A DNA stretch of 64,000 bases from JACVRN01 sp963715565. GTDB taxonomy: Bacteria; Acidobacteriota; Blastocatellia; Pyrinomonadales; Pyrinomonadaceae. The notes under the pieces are model-generated. The model saw only the letters and a list, made by a program, of their open reading frames with translations, had not been told where the DNA came from and made no database searches. A program made the position numbers and the translations under genes. This document shows, piece after piece, positions 9,526-17,028 of this stretch. Every line of letters starts with the position of its first letter. The first letter of the stretch is position 1. The DNA is taken from the NCBI GenBank assembly GCA_963715565.1, contig OY970256.1:930001-994000 (forward strand). The letters are read 5' to 3'.

Positions 9526-9600
9526 CGAGTGACAAGTGACAAGATAAAGCCGCTTCTCTTTTCTCTTGCTTGTCACTTGTCACTCGTCACTTGTCACTGC
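9512..9600. repeat. Heptamer-word palindrome (word GTGACAA) at a convergent gene junction
   Basis: The arms are perfect at their outer ends (GCAGTGACAAG and CTTGTCACTGC) with internal GTGACGA variants. The loop contains AAGATAAAGCCGCTTCTC. It encodes the final residues and stop codons of both convergent genes (the transporter on + and the small membrane protein on -). Confidence 0.88.
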
Positions 9601-9918
9601 CTTTCTGCGGCGTTCGCGTTGAGGGGCTGCGGTTCTGTTCTCTAAGCAATCGGTGGAGCAATAGGTTGATGAGCGTAGAGAGATGGCGCGGCCCGTGGGT
9701 ATCCATGTACCGCAGGCTGCGCAGCGGACGAGCTTTTCACTACCGGCGCTCCCGGTGCGCCGCAAAGGCTGCGAGCCTTCCTCCGGTTTTGTCATCCTGT
9801 AAATATCGCGCGTGATGCCGAAGATGCGGCGCGCTAAGGGGAAGTAACGACGCAAGCGCCAGAAGAGTAGAAGATAAAAGATGACGGCGATGACGCCTAA
9901 GATAATCAGGTACTTCAA
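9580..9918 (-). CDS. Small membrane-anchored zinc-ribbon protein (PP0621-like)
   Basis: A 112-residue protein has one N-terminal membrane span (about residues 3-20) and a cytoplasmic cysteine cluster CAACG...YCSTDC, as in PP0621-family proteins with a short zinc-binding tail. Function is unknown. The start is TTG at 9918 with AAGGAAAA upstream, 10 nt after the TPR gene stop, so it is probably co-transcribed with that gene. The C-terminal residues AVTSDE and the stop are read from the palindrome at 9512-9600. Confidence 0.6.
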   Translation of the reverse strand: MKYLIILGVIAVIFYLLLFWRLRRYFPLARRIFGITRDIYRMTKPEEGSQPLRRTGSAGSEKLVRCAACGTWIPTGRAISLRSSTYCSTDCLENRTAAPQRERRRKAVTSDE

Positions 9919-9928
9919 AAAATTTTCC

Positions 9929-10678
9929 TTAGTCGCGTGATTTCGTCACGCCCTCTTGCGCCAGGAGCGCCTCAAGGTCCGAGAGCGCAGCGTTCTTCGG
10001 ATTAACGCTCCGCAGAGTTTCTATAATCTTCGCCGCTTCCTTTTGATTGCCCGTCTTGATAAGCGCCGTCGCCAGATTTTGCAGCGTCGGCTCGTGGCGC
10101 GGGTCAATCGTGAGCGAGCGACGATACTCGCGTATGGCGCTTTCTGCGTCCTGCGGCGTGCCGTAATAATAAGTGAGGCCGAGGTCCGTACGCACGTTCA
10201 CGTCGTCGGGTTTTAGCTCAAGCGCTTTCTGATAATAGACGCGCGCTTCAGTAAAACGCGCCGTGTCGCCAAGCTGGCCTAAATCGAAAAGCGCGTTTGC
10301 GAGCGAGACCGTGACGAGAAAGTCCTTGGGGTCTGCATCGTAGGCGCGTTTGAGAAAGCGCACGGCGTCGGCCAGAAAGCGCGGGTCGCGTTGTTGGTTC
10401 GAGTAGCGATAGAGAGCGAGGCCGAAACGCTTCTGCAAATCCGTGTCGGTGGCACGAGCGTCCGTGGTCGAGATGGCTTCGCGTATCTCTTTTTCGGAAA
10501 GAGCCTGGGCCGCGTCTTTCGCGTTGCTGGTGTTGGCCGCTTGAGACGATTGCGCGCCCGCGCGCGTCGTCGAGGCTGCGGGTCTACGCTCCTGATTCAG
10601 AAAATTGGCAAGGATGAAACCGATGCTGAACCCGACGAGGATTCCGATGGCTGCGAAAAGTAGGTTGCGTTTATTCAC
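9929..10678 (-). CDS. Membrane-anchored TPR protein
   Basis: A 249-residue protein has an N-terminal membrane anchor (about residues 8-27, GILVGFSIGFILANFL), a Ser/Ala-rich linker and three to four tetratricopeptide-like repeats (for example FTEARVYYQKALELKPDDVNV, then AIREYRRSLTIDPRHEP). Such proteins are scaffolds; no partner can be named. The start is GTG at 10678. The next gene on the strand follows after 10 nt. Confidence 0.75.
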   Translation of the reverse strand: MNKRNLLFAAIGILVGFSIGFILANFLNQERRPAASTTRAGAQSSQAANTSNAKDAAQALSEKEIREAISTTDARATDTDLQKRFGLALYRYSNQQRDPRFLADAVRFLKRAYDADPKDFLVTVSLANALFDLGQLGDTARFTEARVYYQKALELKPDDVNVRTDLGLTYYYGTPQDAESAIREYRRSLTIDPRHEPTLQNLATALIKTGNQKEAAKIIETLRSVNPKNAALSDLEALLAQEGVTKSRD

Positions 10679-10748
10679 TGCTCGTCAATCAGATTAAGAA
10701 TCAAAATTCGTATGAATGGAAGTCTAACAAAACGTCCCGGAAAAGGCG

Positions 10749-10785
10749 ACGCGCGTTCTCTTCTGAGATAGAAGAGAACGCGCGT
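10749..10785 (-). terminator. Perfect 16-bp hairpin, possible terminator of the ribbon-helix-helix gene
   Basis: ACGCGCGTTCTCTTCT (10749-10764) pairs perfectly with 10770-10785 across a 5-nt loop. It lies between the stop of the ribbon-helix-helix gene (10871) and the start of the TPR gene. No long U-tract follows on either strand, so it may be a processing or stabilising structure instead. The rest of 10679-10870 shows nothing recognisable. Confidence 0.45.
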
Positions 10786-10870
10786 CCTGAACTCGTCCGA
10801 ACTTGATAGAAGGAAGCCTCAGCGACTTTCCTCTCTCATGCCGGGTCTTTGAGCTTAAAAAATTTTTGAA

Positions 10871-11146
10871 TCAGTCGTCGCCTGAATTTCCTTCAGGGGC
10901 GCTGGCTGGCAGGTCGTGTTCGCGGCGGCGCGGCAAAGGGTCTGTCGCACGTCGTCGTGGCACGGACTCGCTGACCCGTCTATCAATCGTGCCGGGAGGC
11001 AGGCGCTTGCCCTTGATGGCTTCTTCGAGGATGCGCGTGATTTCCTGTGAGAGCGTGCGGTGTTCAGCTTTGGCGCGGTGCTGCAAAGCTTCTTTGAGAT
11101 CGTTAGGCACGTACGCGCCTATGAAGACCCCTTTCCGGTTCGCCAT
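10871..11146 (-). CDS. Ribbon-helix-helix (CopG/Arc-type) small DNA-binding protein
   Basis: A 91-residue protein. The first half, GVFIGAYVPNDLKEALQHRAKAEHRTLSQEITRILEEAI, has the beta-strand then two-helix pattern of Arc/CopG repressors or antitoxins. The second half is Arg/Pro-rich and probably disordered. No toxin-like partner is adjacent: rnpB is upstream and a TPR gene downstream. The start ATG is preceded by AAGGAGAAGCAGGAAG. It may be autoregulatory; targets are unknown. Confidence 0.65.
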   Translation of the reverse strand: MANRKGVFIGAYVPNDLKEALQHRAKAEHRTLSQEITRILEEAIKGKRLPPGTIDRRVSESVPRRRATDPLPRRREHDLPASAPEGNSGDD

Positions 11147-11239
11147 TTTCTTCCTGCTTCTCCTTTAATGAATTGAGGTCGAATCGGGCAAGACATAGCT
11201 TTTGTGATTGACGACGGAAACGCCTTTTTTGTGTCAAGC

Positions 11240-11758
11240 AAGAGAGCAGGTCTGTAAGCCGAATTCTGTTCTCCGCTCTCCCGTTAGGAAAAGCAAAGCG
11301 GCGATCATTCATCTAGGCCATCCGTTGCCGGATGGCTCAAGCGACCTACCCGGAGGTCGTGAGCCGAACTCCAAAGAGTTCAACTGCTCGGGCGGGCAGC
11401 CCTTTTTGACGCCTCCCTATTTGGTCTTGCACTGCGAGGAGTTTGCCTAGCCGCAAGGTGTCACCACCCGCGCTGGTGCGCTCTTACATTAAGCCACAGG
11501 GGCCGCACCGTTTCACCCATCACCCGCAACCTTTGCAGGTCCGCTGGCTGGTCTGTTTTCTGTTGCACTTGTCGTCGTCCGCAAGCCTCGGAAAAGGCGC
11601 GCTCTTTGGAAAAAAGCGCATGCCTTTCCTTCAGGCAAGGGACGCCCCGCCGTTAGCGGGCTCGCTGCCCTGTAGTGTTCGGACTTTCCTCTCCCTCAGC
11701 TTCCTCTTTCGAAAAAGAAGAAGCTGTAGCAGCGACCGCCCGACCTGCTCTCTTGCAA
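11240..11758 (-). ncRNA. rnpB: RNase P RNA (class A)
   Basis: Read on the minus strand, the 5' region contains the universally conserved GAGGAAAGTCCGAACAC (complement of about 11676-11692). The 3' end has ACAGAATTCGGCTTACAGAC just before it closes. The 5' CAAGAGAGCAGGTC and 3' GACCTGCTCTCTTG pair as helix P1, which fixes the ends near 11758 and 11240. Length and helix order fit the ancestral type A ribozyme that matures tRNA 5' ends. Short frames on either strand here are spurious. Confidence 0.95.
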
Positions 11759-11767
11759 GGCCCGGAG

Positions 11768-11776
11768 ATTATAGCA
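11768..11776 (-). promoter_or_regulatory. Extended -10 promoter of rnpB
   Basis: On the minus strand TGCTATAAT (an extended -10 with a perfect TATAAT) lies 7-10 nt before the inferred 5' end of RNase P RNA. No good -35 box was seen at 17 nt. Its position relative to helix P1 makes it a convincing start site. Confidence 0.6.
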
Positions 11777-11880
11777 ATCATTGTTCAACACGTACAGCAC
11801 AAAATTATCACCTCTCCGGGTCCGTCTTTAGATGAGTGAAGGGCTTCGCGCGATGGCTCCCGTGATAACTTAAACTGTTG

Positions 11881-12582
11881 TCAGCCAAAGTACTTAAACC
11901 CGACCCGGAGGTTGTTGAGCGTGTCGGTCGGGAGCGCCACGGCGAGGACGAGCGCCATCAGCGTGTGCGAGAGGCCGAGCGCCAGAAGGTTAGGCTCACG
12001 CTGGTAAACGGCGGCCCAGACCGCCCCGCCCGCGAACGTCGCCAGCGTCAGCCACGGGTTCGGCAGGTGCAAAAGCGCAAAGACGGACGCGACCAAAATG
12101 ATGCTCGGCCAGCCACGCCCCCAGATGATTTGCGCGCGGCGGTTAACAAAGCCTTGCAGCACGTACTGCTGCATCAATCCCCACACCACCAGCCACAGCG
12201 CCCATGACCAGAACTCCCTGTTATCCAGACGCGGATTTTTAAGACGCCACGCGATGACCAGAACCACAAGGGCCGCGACCACGGTGGGAAGCAAGAGCAG
12301 GCGCGTCGCGCGAAAGAAATTGTCCGTGCGAAAGCCTATGTCGCGAGCGGTCTCGCGGCGTGCGCGGTGCGAAAGAAAAATCAGTATGAAGGCGAGGCCG
12401 AGCGGAATGGCCGCCGCGAAACGATTCTCACCTGCAAAGGGCACGACCACCCATTCCATGATGAGAAAAGAAAGCGTGACAGAGACTATCTCCCACGCCG
12501 CGAGAGTTTTCTCATTGCTCGAAGGCTCCGCGTGCACGCCGCTACGCTCTTTCCGCTCCATCTCGATTCCGGTTCTCTTCAT
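11881..12582 (-). CDS. CPBP-family intramembrane protease-like protein with altered catalytic motif
   Basis: A 233-residue multi-span protein related to the CPBP (Abi/Rce1-like) family. Motif 2 (FALLHLPNP, with the conserved His) and motif 3 (SHTLMA) are present. The usual EExxxR motif 1 reads QQYVLQGFVNRR: both catalytic glutamates are glutamines, so protease activity is doubtful or this is a divergent subfamily. The N-terminus of about 28 residues is polar. It follows a single-span protein gene by 28 nt. Confidence 0.75.
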   Translation of the reverse strand: MKRTGIEMERKERSGVHAEPSSNEKTLAAWEIVSVTLSFLIMEWVVVPFAGENRFAAAIPLGLAFILIFLSHRARRETARDIGFRTDNFFRATRLLLLPTVVAALVVLVIAWRLKNPRLDNREFWSWALWLVVWGLMQQYVLQGFVNRRAQIIWGRGWPSIILVASVFALLHLPNPWLTLATFAGGAVWAAVYQREPNLLALGLSHTLMALVLAVALPTDTLNNLRVGFKYFG

Positions 12583-12610
12583 CCAGGGGGCAGCTTTGAG
12601 AGGCTCGCAC

Positions 12611-13057
12611 CTACCGGCTGCGAAAGCGCAGGGGCTTGCCTATAAGCTGCATGGTGCGGCGAGCATCGCTTGCGCTCGCGTGCACGGCGTAAACCCTTGC
12701 TTCGTGCTCGCCGCCTGAAAGCACAGGCGTTTCAAACACGAAGCCGTGAAAGTCATCCGCAGCACGGCCCGCCTCGCGCACATCAGAGCGCGGTTGGTTT
12801 GCTTTTCGACTTGCGACGAACTGGCCGTCTATGTAGAGCTGCACTTCTACGTGATCATTGGGCGCAAGACGATTAACGGCCCAGCCCGCCACGCGCGCTT
12901 GATTCGCCTCGTCCGTCCAGCCGCGAAAGAAAGGATTGAACGCCGTCAGATAAAACCCGAGCGCAAGCGCCGCGACAAACAGCGTCTCGATGATGGACTT
13001 AGCGATAATAAAGTTCGTCACCCGCGCCAGCCCTCGCACTGTGCTATGCGACTTCAT
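12611..13057 (-). CDS. Single-span membrane protein of unknown function
   Basis: 148 residues. A membrane helix near residues 18-40 (ETLFVAALALGFYLTAF) is followed by an extracytoplasmic beta-rich domain with GWAVNRLAPNDHVEVQLYID and HGFVFETPVLSGGEHEARVY, a pattern that recurs in sugar- and surface-associated proteins. I do not recognise a named family. ATG 13057 was chosen because a longer frame would begin inside the adjoining palindrome. It is probably in one unit with the CPBP-like gene. Confidence 0.55.
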   Translation of the reverse strand: MKSHSTVRGLARVTNFIIAKSIIETLFVAALALGFYLTAFNPFFRGWTDEANQARVAGWAVNRLAPNDHVEVQLYIDGQFVASRKANQPRSDVREAGRAADDFHGFVFETPVLSGGEHEARVYAVHASASDARRTMQLIGKPLRFRSR

Positions 13058-13065
13058 CTCAAAAA

Positions 13066-13145
13066 TGCAAAAGGCAAAGTGCAAAAGGCAAAAGTGAAGA
13101 AGCGTTCTTTCTTACTTTTGCCTTTTGCACTTTGCCTTTTGCCTT
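13066..13145. repeat. Heptamer-word palindrome (word GCAAAAG/GCAAAGT)
   Basis: Nearly perfect arms of GCAAAAG/GCAAAGT words flank the loop GAAGAAGCGTTCTTTCTT. The same loop and words occur at 15722-15805, so both ends of the intervening large gene carry related palindromes. Confidence 0.88.
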
Positions 13146-13149
13146 GCTC

Positions 13150-15588
13150 TTATTGTCCCTGATAGTTGTTGCCGTTACCGTCCTGATACGTGAGCGTGTG
13201 TCTCGTGGTTAAATTTGTTTCGGCGGCGAGGTTCGGCCTCAGGCGCACGGCGATGCGCAGGACAGCCGTATCGCCCGGCGCAAGATCCGCGACTCGCCAG
13301 ACAAATCGCTGCGCAGCTCCCGGCGCGTCCTGTGAGTTCAGGGACGGGTCGGAGCTGACGAACTGCAAAGCATCCGGCAGTGTTTCCGTCACAACCAGAT
13401 TCTTCGCCAGACCGCTGCCTTCATTGACAAGCACCAGTCGATAATAAATAGCATCGCCCGGAGCGGAACTATCCGTCACCTGTTCGGTGCGTACGCGCAC
13501 GCGCGGAGTGCCGACGGTCAGCACAGAGCTGGCTTCGTTTGCCACGCGCGCTGATGCCAGAGAGCGCGCCACGACCGAGTAGGAATACTGCTCGCGGTCG
13601 GGCGCGTTTGCAGGAACGGGCACACGCAGGAGCATCAGGAATTGACCGTCGCGCGCCGCAAGCGGCGGCGTCTGAGTAGCAAGTGGTTCGCCGTCCTGAT
13701 GCTGGCCGTCGCCGTTGATGTCTGCGTAGGCAACGGCAGGGGGCGCGCCCGGAGCCGTGATGCGCAGCTCGAAAGCGTCCATGCTGTTGCCCAGGTTGCG
13801 CACGGCAAAGGGAATAAAGGTCGTGTCGCCGGGGGTGACTGTGACGCCCGGAGAGACCGCGTCAACTCTGACGCGCGGGACTTTGCCGACCGTAATACTC
13901 GGGCTATCAAAGTTTGAGCCATAAGGGAGGCTTTGTGTTCTCATCATGCCGCGCCCGAGCGGGTTAGTGCCTGCCATTGCTTCGGGCATGGCGCGCAGCG
14001 TAACTTTAATCTCTTTCGAATCGCGCCCGCCTAAATCTCCGAGCGCCCAGATGGCCGTGCGCGACGGACGGTCGTAAGCGATGGGCGCGGGGCTGGCGTT
14101 GACCAGCTCGAAGCTCGGATTAAAGACGAAGTCGGCGCGCGAGCTGCGCGCAGAGGTCGAGCCGATGTTGCGCACTTGAATCGTCTGCGTAAATGTCTCG
14201 CCCGGCATCACCGAAGCCTGCGACACATTTGAATTTGCTGAAAGAGCAGGAGCGACGACGCTGATTGCGCCGTCAACAATCTTCAGCACCTGATAATCCG
14301 ACTGTGAAGCGGCGCGCACGAAGAAGCGGCGCTGCTGGCCGTCGGTGGCCGTCTCGGGAACTTTCACCCTGAGCATGACATCAATGCTCGCGCCGCGATT
14401 GAGCTGCGGGGTGACTAGAATGGGAAGGCCCGCCTCGGTCGCCTGTGCGCCGGAGAGGCTAAAGGTCGGCTGGTACTCTGCGGGCAAATCCGTTTCTACA
14501 CGAAACTGGTCTTCTTTGTTACCTGTGTTCTGGATGGTCACGGGCATCTGCACGAACTGGCCGGGCGAGGCGGTCTCTGCGGCTGTGCGCAGCGCCAGCG
14601 AGAGGGCCGGAACCTGTTTGACCGTTAAGCTCAGACCGCTCGATTGCGTCGGGCTGCTATCGACCGCAGGTGTTTCGACTCTGGCGGGTTGAATGTTGGT
14701 GTTGGTTGTCGAAATTGTCGGCTGCGACGGCGTGACGGGCGGATTGGTGCGAGGCGGATTGTTGGCCGCCATCATCGTGTTCGTGTTTCTGTTCGTGGTC
14801 GCGGTTGTGGTCGGCGTAGACAAAGTCTGATTCGCGTTCGCTACAACCTGCGGCGGCTGTGCCGGTCTTCCCCTGCCCCGGCGGCGGCCTCTTTGAGTCG
14901 CGGTTGTGTCGGGCGCGGGTTGCGCGGGCTGGTTGCGCGCCACTGTATTAGCATTAGCCGTGGGATTGTTAATCACGAGCGCCGGAGTTCGCGTGTTCCG
15001 AGTAGTAGTAGTAGCCGGAGGAGTGGTTCGCGTCGGCGTCACGGCGGCGATGGCCTGTGGTGTAGGCGTCGGTTTGGGTTGAACGACGACGGGCGGCTGC
15101 GTTGTGGTGGTTGTCGTTCTGGTGTCTGTGGCGGCAGTAGTGGTGGCAGGGCTGCGTGGGCCCACGTCGCGGCGCGCAGCCTGCAATTCGCCCTCGTAGA
15201 TTTCCGCAAAGGGCGTGTCCTTGATGCCGCGCAGGCGCTGGCCCACCGATTCCGCATCCTGAATCTTGCCCAGTTGCATGTAGGAGCGACCGAGCCAGAG
15301 CAGCGTCAAATCCGTGATAATGCTGTTCGGATAGGATTTGAGAAAATCTTTCAGCACGCCCACGGCCTGCTCGTAGCGGCCCTGGTTGTAGAGGGTCTGC
15401 CCGCGAGAGAACATGGCCTGCTCGGCGTCGCTCGGAACGTCAGACTCTTGTTGTAGTACAGGAGCGGCGGACACGCTGCGGGCAAATAGAGAAGAGAAAG
15501 GAGCGAGCATGAGCGCCGTGGCAAGCATGAGTGCTCCCGTTCGTTTTCGGGTATTCAAAGTAGTGAACCTCCGGGGAAGAGGGTGCAT
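13150..15588 (-). CDS. Secreted protein with TPR-like region and DUF11/CARDB-type repeats
   Basis: 812 residues from ATG 15588. A signal peptide-like segment ends at SVSAAP (about residue 42). TPR-like helices follow (QTLYNQGRYEQAVGVLKDFLKSYPN...LGRSYMQLGKIQDAESV). A Thr/Pro/Asn-rich linker of about 170 residues comes next, then four to five immunoglobulin-like repeats with NxGN motifs (QNTGNKEDQFRV; RNLGNSMDAFEL; VNEGSGLAKNLVVTETLPD), the last of DUF11 type. Probably a periplasmic or outer-surface scaffold. It precedes OPX and beta-barrel genes read in the same direction, which suggests a role in polymer export. An upstream in-frame TTG (15633) is possible. Confidence 0.75.
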   Translation of the reverse strand: MHPLPRRFTTLNTRKRTGALMLATALMLAPFSSLFARSVSAAPVLQQESDVPSDAEQAMFSRGQTLYNQGRYEQAVGVLKDFLKSYPNSIITDLTLLWLGRSYMQLGKIQDAESVGQRLRGIKDTPFAEIYEGELQAARRDVGPRSPATTTAATDTRTTTTTTQPPVVVQPKPTPTPQAIAAVTPTRTTPPATTTTRNTRTPALVINNPTANANTVARNQPAQPAPDTTATQRGRRRGRGRPAQPPQVVANANQTLSTPTTTATTNRNTNTMMAANNPPRTNPPVTPSQPTISTTNTNIQPARVETPAVDSSPTQSSGLSLTVKQVPALSLALRTAAETASPGQFVQMPVTIQNTGNKEDQFRVETDLPAEYQPTFSLSGAQATEAGLPILVTPQLNRGASIDVMLRVKVPETATDGQQRRFFVRAASQSDYQVLKIVDGAISVVAPALSANSNVSQASVMPGETFTQTIQVRNIGSTSARSSRADFVFNPSFELVNASPAPIAYDRPSRTAIWALGDLGGRDSKEIKVTLRAMPEAMAGTNPLGRGMMRTQSLPYGSNFDSPSITVGKVPRVRVDAVSPGVTVTPGDTTFIPFAVRNLGNSMDAFELRITAPGAPPAVAYADINGDGQHQDGEPLATQTPPLAARDGQFLMLLRVPVPANAPDREQYSYSVVARSLASARVANEASSVLTVGTPRVRVRTEQVTDSSAPGDAIYYRLVLVNEGSGLAKNLVVTETLPDALQFVSSDPSLNSQDAPGAAQRFVWRVADLAPGDTAVLRIAVRLRPNLAAETNLTTRHTLTYQDGNGNNYQGQ

Positions 15589-15721
15589 GTTTGATGTCGG
15601 ATTAGAGACAAAAGCTACCAGCGATGATTGCAATCAAGGGTTGCCGGAGAGAGCAGTGGCCGCACGCTTCCGGCGCAATTAATATCATACTCTTTTCCGA
15701 AGCCGGCGAACAAGACAAAAG

Positions 15722-15805
15722 AAATGCAGAAGTCAAAATGCAAAAGGCAAAAGTGAAGAAGCATTCTTTCTTACTTTTGCCTTTTGCATTTTGACTTCTG
15801 CATTT
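15722..15805. repeat. Heptamer-word palindrome (words GCAGAAGT, GCAAAAG)
   Basis: AAATGCAGAAGTC at the left end and its inverse at the right end are perfect, the inner words are GCAAAAG, and the loop GAAGAAGCATTCTTTCTT differs from that at 13066 by one base. It lies between the OPX gene and the TPR/DUF11 gene. Confidence 0.88.
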
Positions 15806-15807
15806 AC

Positions 15808-16929
15808 TTACCAGCCGTCCCGGCTGACTTCGATGCGGTCTCCTGCCTGAAGCACGGGGTCCGGAAGCTTGCCTTCCTCTATCTTCTTCAAATTGTACTT
15901 GGTGGTCACGAGACGACCGTCCGCGCCCTGTCGCGAAACTTTGACTTCGCTTCCGGCAAAGCGCGTTGTGCCGCCCGAGGCTAGAAGCGCTTGCGTGAGC
16001 GTCAAACCGGAATGGAAATTTTTCTGTCCCGGCGAGTTGATTGCGCCGCCTATAAAAAAGAACTGCGGCGGCTGAGGCGCAAGCCGTATGACATCGCCCG
16101 GCAGGACGGGCGTCGCCATCGCCTGCGTGTCCGCCAGATCAATGCTCACGTTAGGGCTGCCCTGTCGCATGATAGTCGCGCGGGCCGCCTCCGGGCGCGG
16201 CTGCGCTTCGGTGATGAGCACGTAGAGCGGGACGGCCTCGCGGCGCAGGACTTTCATGCCGGGGTCGTTGACCAAGCCTGTGACGATGACCGTGTGGCTC
16301 GTGTACTCGCGGACGTTGACCGCTACTTGCGGCTTGTCGTAAAGCCGTATGAGCGACTGAAGACGCGCGCCAATCTCGTCGGCGGTCATCCCGCCAACTT
16401 TCACGGGGTCGCCCGCCAGCGGATATTCAAGAATGCCTCCGGGCAAAACCGTGTAGAGCGTGGATTCGCGCGCGGGCGTGTTGAGAAGCCGTATGTCCAG
16501 AATGTCACCGACGCCGACGCGATAAATGCTCATCAAGGCCGCAGGGTTAGCCGGAGGCTGCACGCCAGAGGGCTTTGCTCCTGCGTCCGAAGCTTTCTTT
16601 GCGGGGTCGTTATTCGACGCAGCGCCCGAAGTAGGCACGGTTGTCACAGCCTTGGGCTGCGGGGCGTCCGTGGTCGAGTTCGTGTTGGTGTTGGAGATGG
16701 GCGCGGCGGAAGCCGTCACGGCCTGATCCTGCTTCTGCTCATTACGAGCTTTGGCGGATTTCCCCTGCGCTTCCTTTCCACTCTTGCCAGCCTTGTCGGT
16801 TCGCGGGGCGATGTTGTTTCCCTTCTCGGCGGCTGAGCCGGAAGCGGGAACAGTTGATTGAGGTGATGCGGCCTGGACCGCCGCGCTTGTGATGAACGCG
16901 ACGAGGAGCGTGAATAGAACTTTTTTCAT
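15808..16929 (-). CDS. Polysaccharide export protein, OPX/Wza-like (Poly_export + SLBB)
   Basis: 373 residues. A signal peptide (KKVLFTLLVAFITSAAVQA) is followed by an Ala/Lys/Ser-rich linker of about 110 residues. A Poly_export domain begins YRVGVGDILDIRLLN (about residue 140) and contains GILEYPLAGDPVKVGGMTADEI. An SLBB domain follows (FFFIGGAINSPGQKNFHSGLTLTQALLASGG, about residue 285). Such proteins line the periplasmic/outer-membrane route for exopolysaccharide. No lipobox cysteine is visible. The neighbours are a beta-barrel protein upstream and a TPR/DUF11 protein downstream, forming an export set without nearby glycosyltransferases. Confidence 0.9.
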   Translation of the reverse strand: MKKVLFTLLVAFITSAAVQAASPQSTVPASGSAAEKGNNIAPRTDKAGKSGKEAQGKSAKARNEQKQDQAVTASAAPISNTNTNSTTDAPQPKAVTTVPTSGAASNNDPAKKASDAGAKPSGVQPPANPAALMSIYRVGVGDILDIRLLNTPARESTLYTVLPGGILEYPLAGDPVKVGGMTADEIGARLQSLIRLYDKPQVAVNVREYTSHTVIVTGLVNDPGMKVLRREAVPLYVLITEAQPRPEAARATIMRQGSPNVSIDLADTQAMATPVLPGDVIRLAPQPPQFFFIGGAINSPGQKNFHSGLTLTQALLASGGTTRFAGSEVKVSRQGADGRLVTTKYNLKKIEEGKLPDPVLQAGDRIEVSRDGW

Positions 16930-17028
16930 GATGCACTCTTTAATGTTCGTGTCCTGCGGGGTTGGAGCGGCGGCCTCCGGGCATTGGAGGTTTTGTGCGC
17001 CGCTTTGCTCCGCGAGCGGACCTTGGGG

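Noticed and set aside
14644..15456. 270-codon open frame antisense to the TPR/DUF11 gene
   Set aside because: The translation is Arg/Gly low complexity mirroring the Thr/Pro-rich linker of the real gene.
15991..16836. 281-codon open frame antisense to the OPX gene
   Set aside because: It is a shadow of a clearly conserved export protein, with no domain and no start signal.
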